A stretch of DNA of 5,341 nt from an uncultured Clostridia bacterium (lineage in GTDB: Bacteria > Bacillota > Clostridia > Christensenellales > UBA1242), in NCBI GenBank assembly GCA_934746185.1, contig CAKVEY010000059.1, positions 1 to 5,341 of the forward strand, written 5' to 3'. The notes under the pieces were generated by a model that was given only the letters and a program-made list of their open reading frames with translations, was not told where the DNA came from and searched no databases. The translations under genes and the position numbers were made by a program. Below are positions 4,985 to 5,341 of the stretch, in pieces; position 1 is the first letter of the stretch; each line of letters opens with the position of its first letter.

Positions 4985-5341
4985 ATGAAAATTACAAGTA
5001 AACAATTAAGAAAAATGTGGATAGATTTTTATGAAAAGCGTGGTCATAAAAATATTGGTGCAGTAAGTTTAATAGGTGATGGCACTACTGGGGTTATGTT
5101 TAATGTTGCAGGTATGCAACCACTAATGCCTTATCTTCTTGGCAAAAAACATCCAGATGGCACAAGATTATGCAATGTTCAAGGTTGTGTTAGAACTAAC
5201 GATATTGAAAGTGTTGGCGACAAAAGTCATTGTACATTTTTTGAAATGTTAGGCAGTTGGAGTTTAGGGGATTATTTTAAAAAAGACCGAACAAAATGGA
5301 GTTACGAACTTTTAACCGAAGTTTTTGGTTATGAAAGAAAT
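4985..5341 (+). CDS. alaS: Alanyl-tRNA synthetase, N-terminal 119 residues (runs off window)
   Basis: AlaRS joins alanine to tRNA-Ala using ATP in the cytosol. The fragment covers the start of the class II catalytic core: a first helix with FYEKRGHKNI, then VMFNVAGMQPLMPYLLG (38-53), and the highly diagnostic RTNDIESVGDKSH (70-82) with FFEMLGSWSLGDYFK (85-99). The full protein is usually about 800-900 residues, so most lies beyond 5341. The start ATG has AGGAG six bases upstream, inside the last codons of the HD gene, so it shares that transcript. No T-box leader stands between the two genes, so alanine-dependent control, if any, must act further upstream. The glycine-rich GDGTTG at 31-36 and the Cys-containing NVQGC and SHC variants differ from the best-known AlaRS sequences but look normal for low-GC clostridia-like lineages. 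Confidence 0.97.
   Translation, partial: MKITSKQLRKMWIDFYEKRGHKNIGAVSLIGDGTTGVMFNVAGMQPLMPYLLGKKHPDGTRLCNVQGCVRTNDIESVGDKSHCTFFEMLGSWSLGDYFKKDRTKWSYELLTEVFGYERN

Noticed and set aside
1..5341. Alternative genetic code with TGA as Trp
   Set aside because: The intact genes use TGG for every Trp I read, and the in-frame TGA codons fall only in sequence that is otherwise decayed.

Overview
The window is very AT-rich DNA with AGGAG-type ribosome binding sites, ATG and TTG starts, compact operons and A/T-flanked hairpin terminators. Together with a DUF421 (YetF-like) membrane protein and the style of the alanyl-tRNA synthetase, this suggests a low-GC Bacillota genome, probably an uncultured clostridial lineage. 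That placement is an inference. The genetic code appears standard: Trp in the intact genes is TGG, including the three Trp codons of the alaS fragment and those of the 246-residue accessory protein.

The left half (1 to about 2510) is an accessory, partly decayed zone. It starts with the 3' end of an unrecognised plus-strand gene (2-232) that stops inside a bidirectional terminator. On the minus strand are a 34-codon orphan gene tail (229-333), an intact 246-residue protein of unknown function (352-1092) with a textbook promoter, and a broken DUF2779-type nuclease/exonuclease (1181-2300). That nuclease carries a one-base frameshift, an in-frame TGA and a missing N-terminus. A small plus-strand reading frame that seems to change frame partway (2310-2503) follows.

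The middle (2508-3131) is a tRNA junction. A bidirectional terminator is followed by a complete minus-strand tRNA-Arg(CCT) with its own promoter. About 185 bases upstream of that tRNA lies a 5' half of a second, different tRNA-Arg(CCT), which ends at the anticodon loop and still has a promoter-like sequence. Between them are a compound hairpin and a run of seven G. The simplest reading is an old insertion or rearrangement boundary in a tRNA-Arg gene: accessory DNA on the left, chromosomal backbone on the right. No integrase is visible.

The right half (3132 to the end) is a tightly packed plus-strand operon: a 167-residue helical protein, a DUF421 membrane protein, an HD-domain hydrolase and the start of alaS. 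Gaps are 3 bases between the first two genes and 9 bases before alaS. The HD gene also has its own probable promoter inside the end region of the operon's second gene. I did not find a CRISPR array, an rRNA, an intact insertion sequence, or a clearly novel multi-gene system. The tRNA junction and the intact, strongly promoted 246-residue gene among decayed neighbours are the most interesting points.
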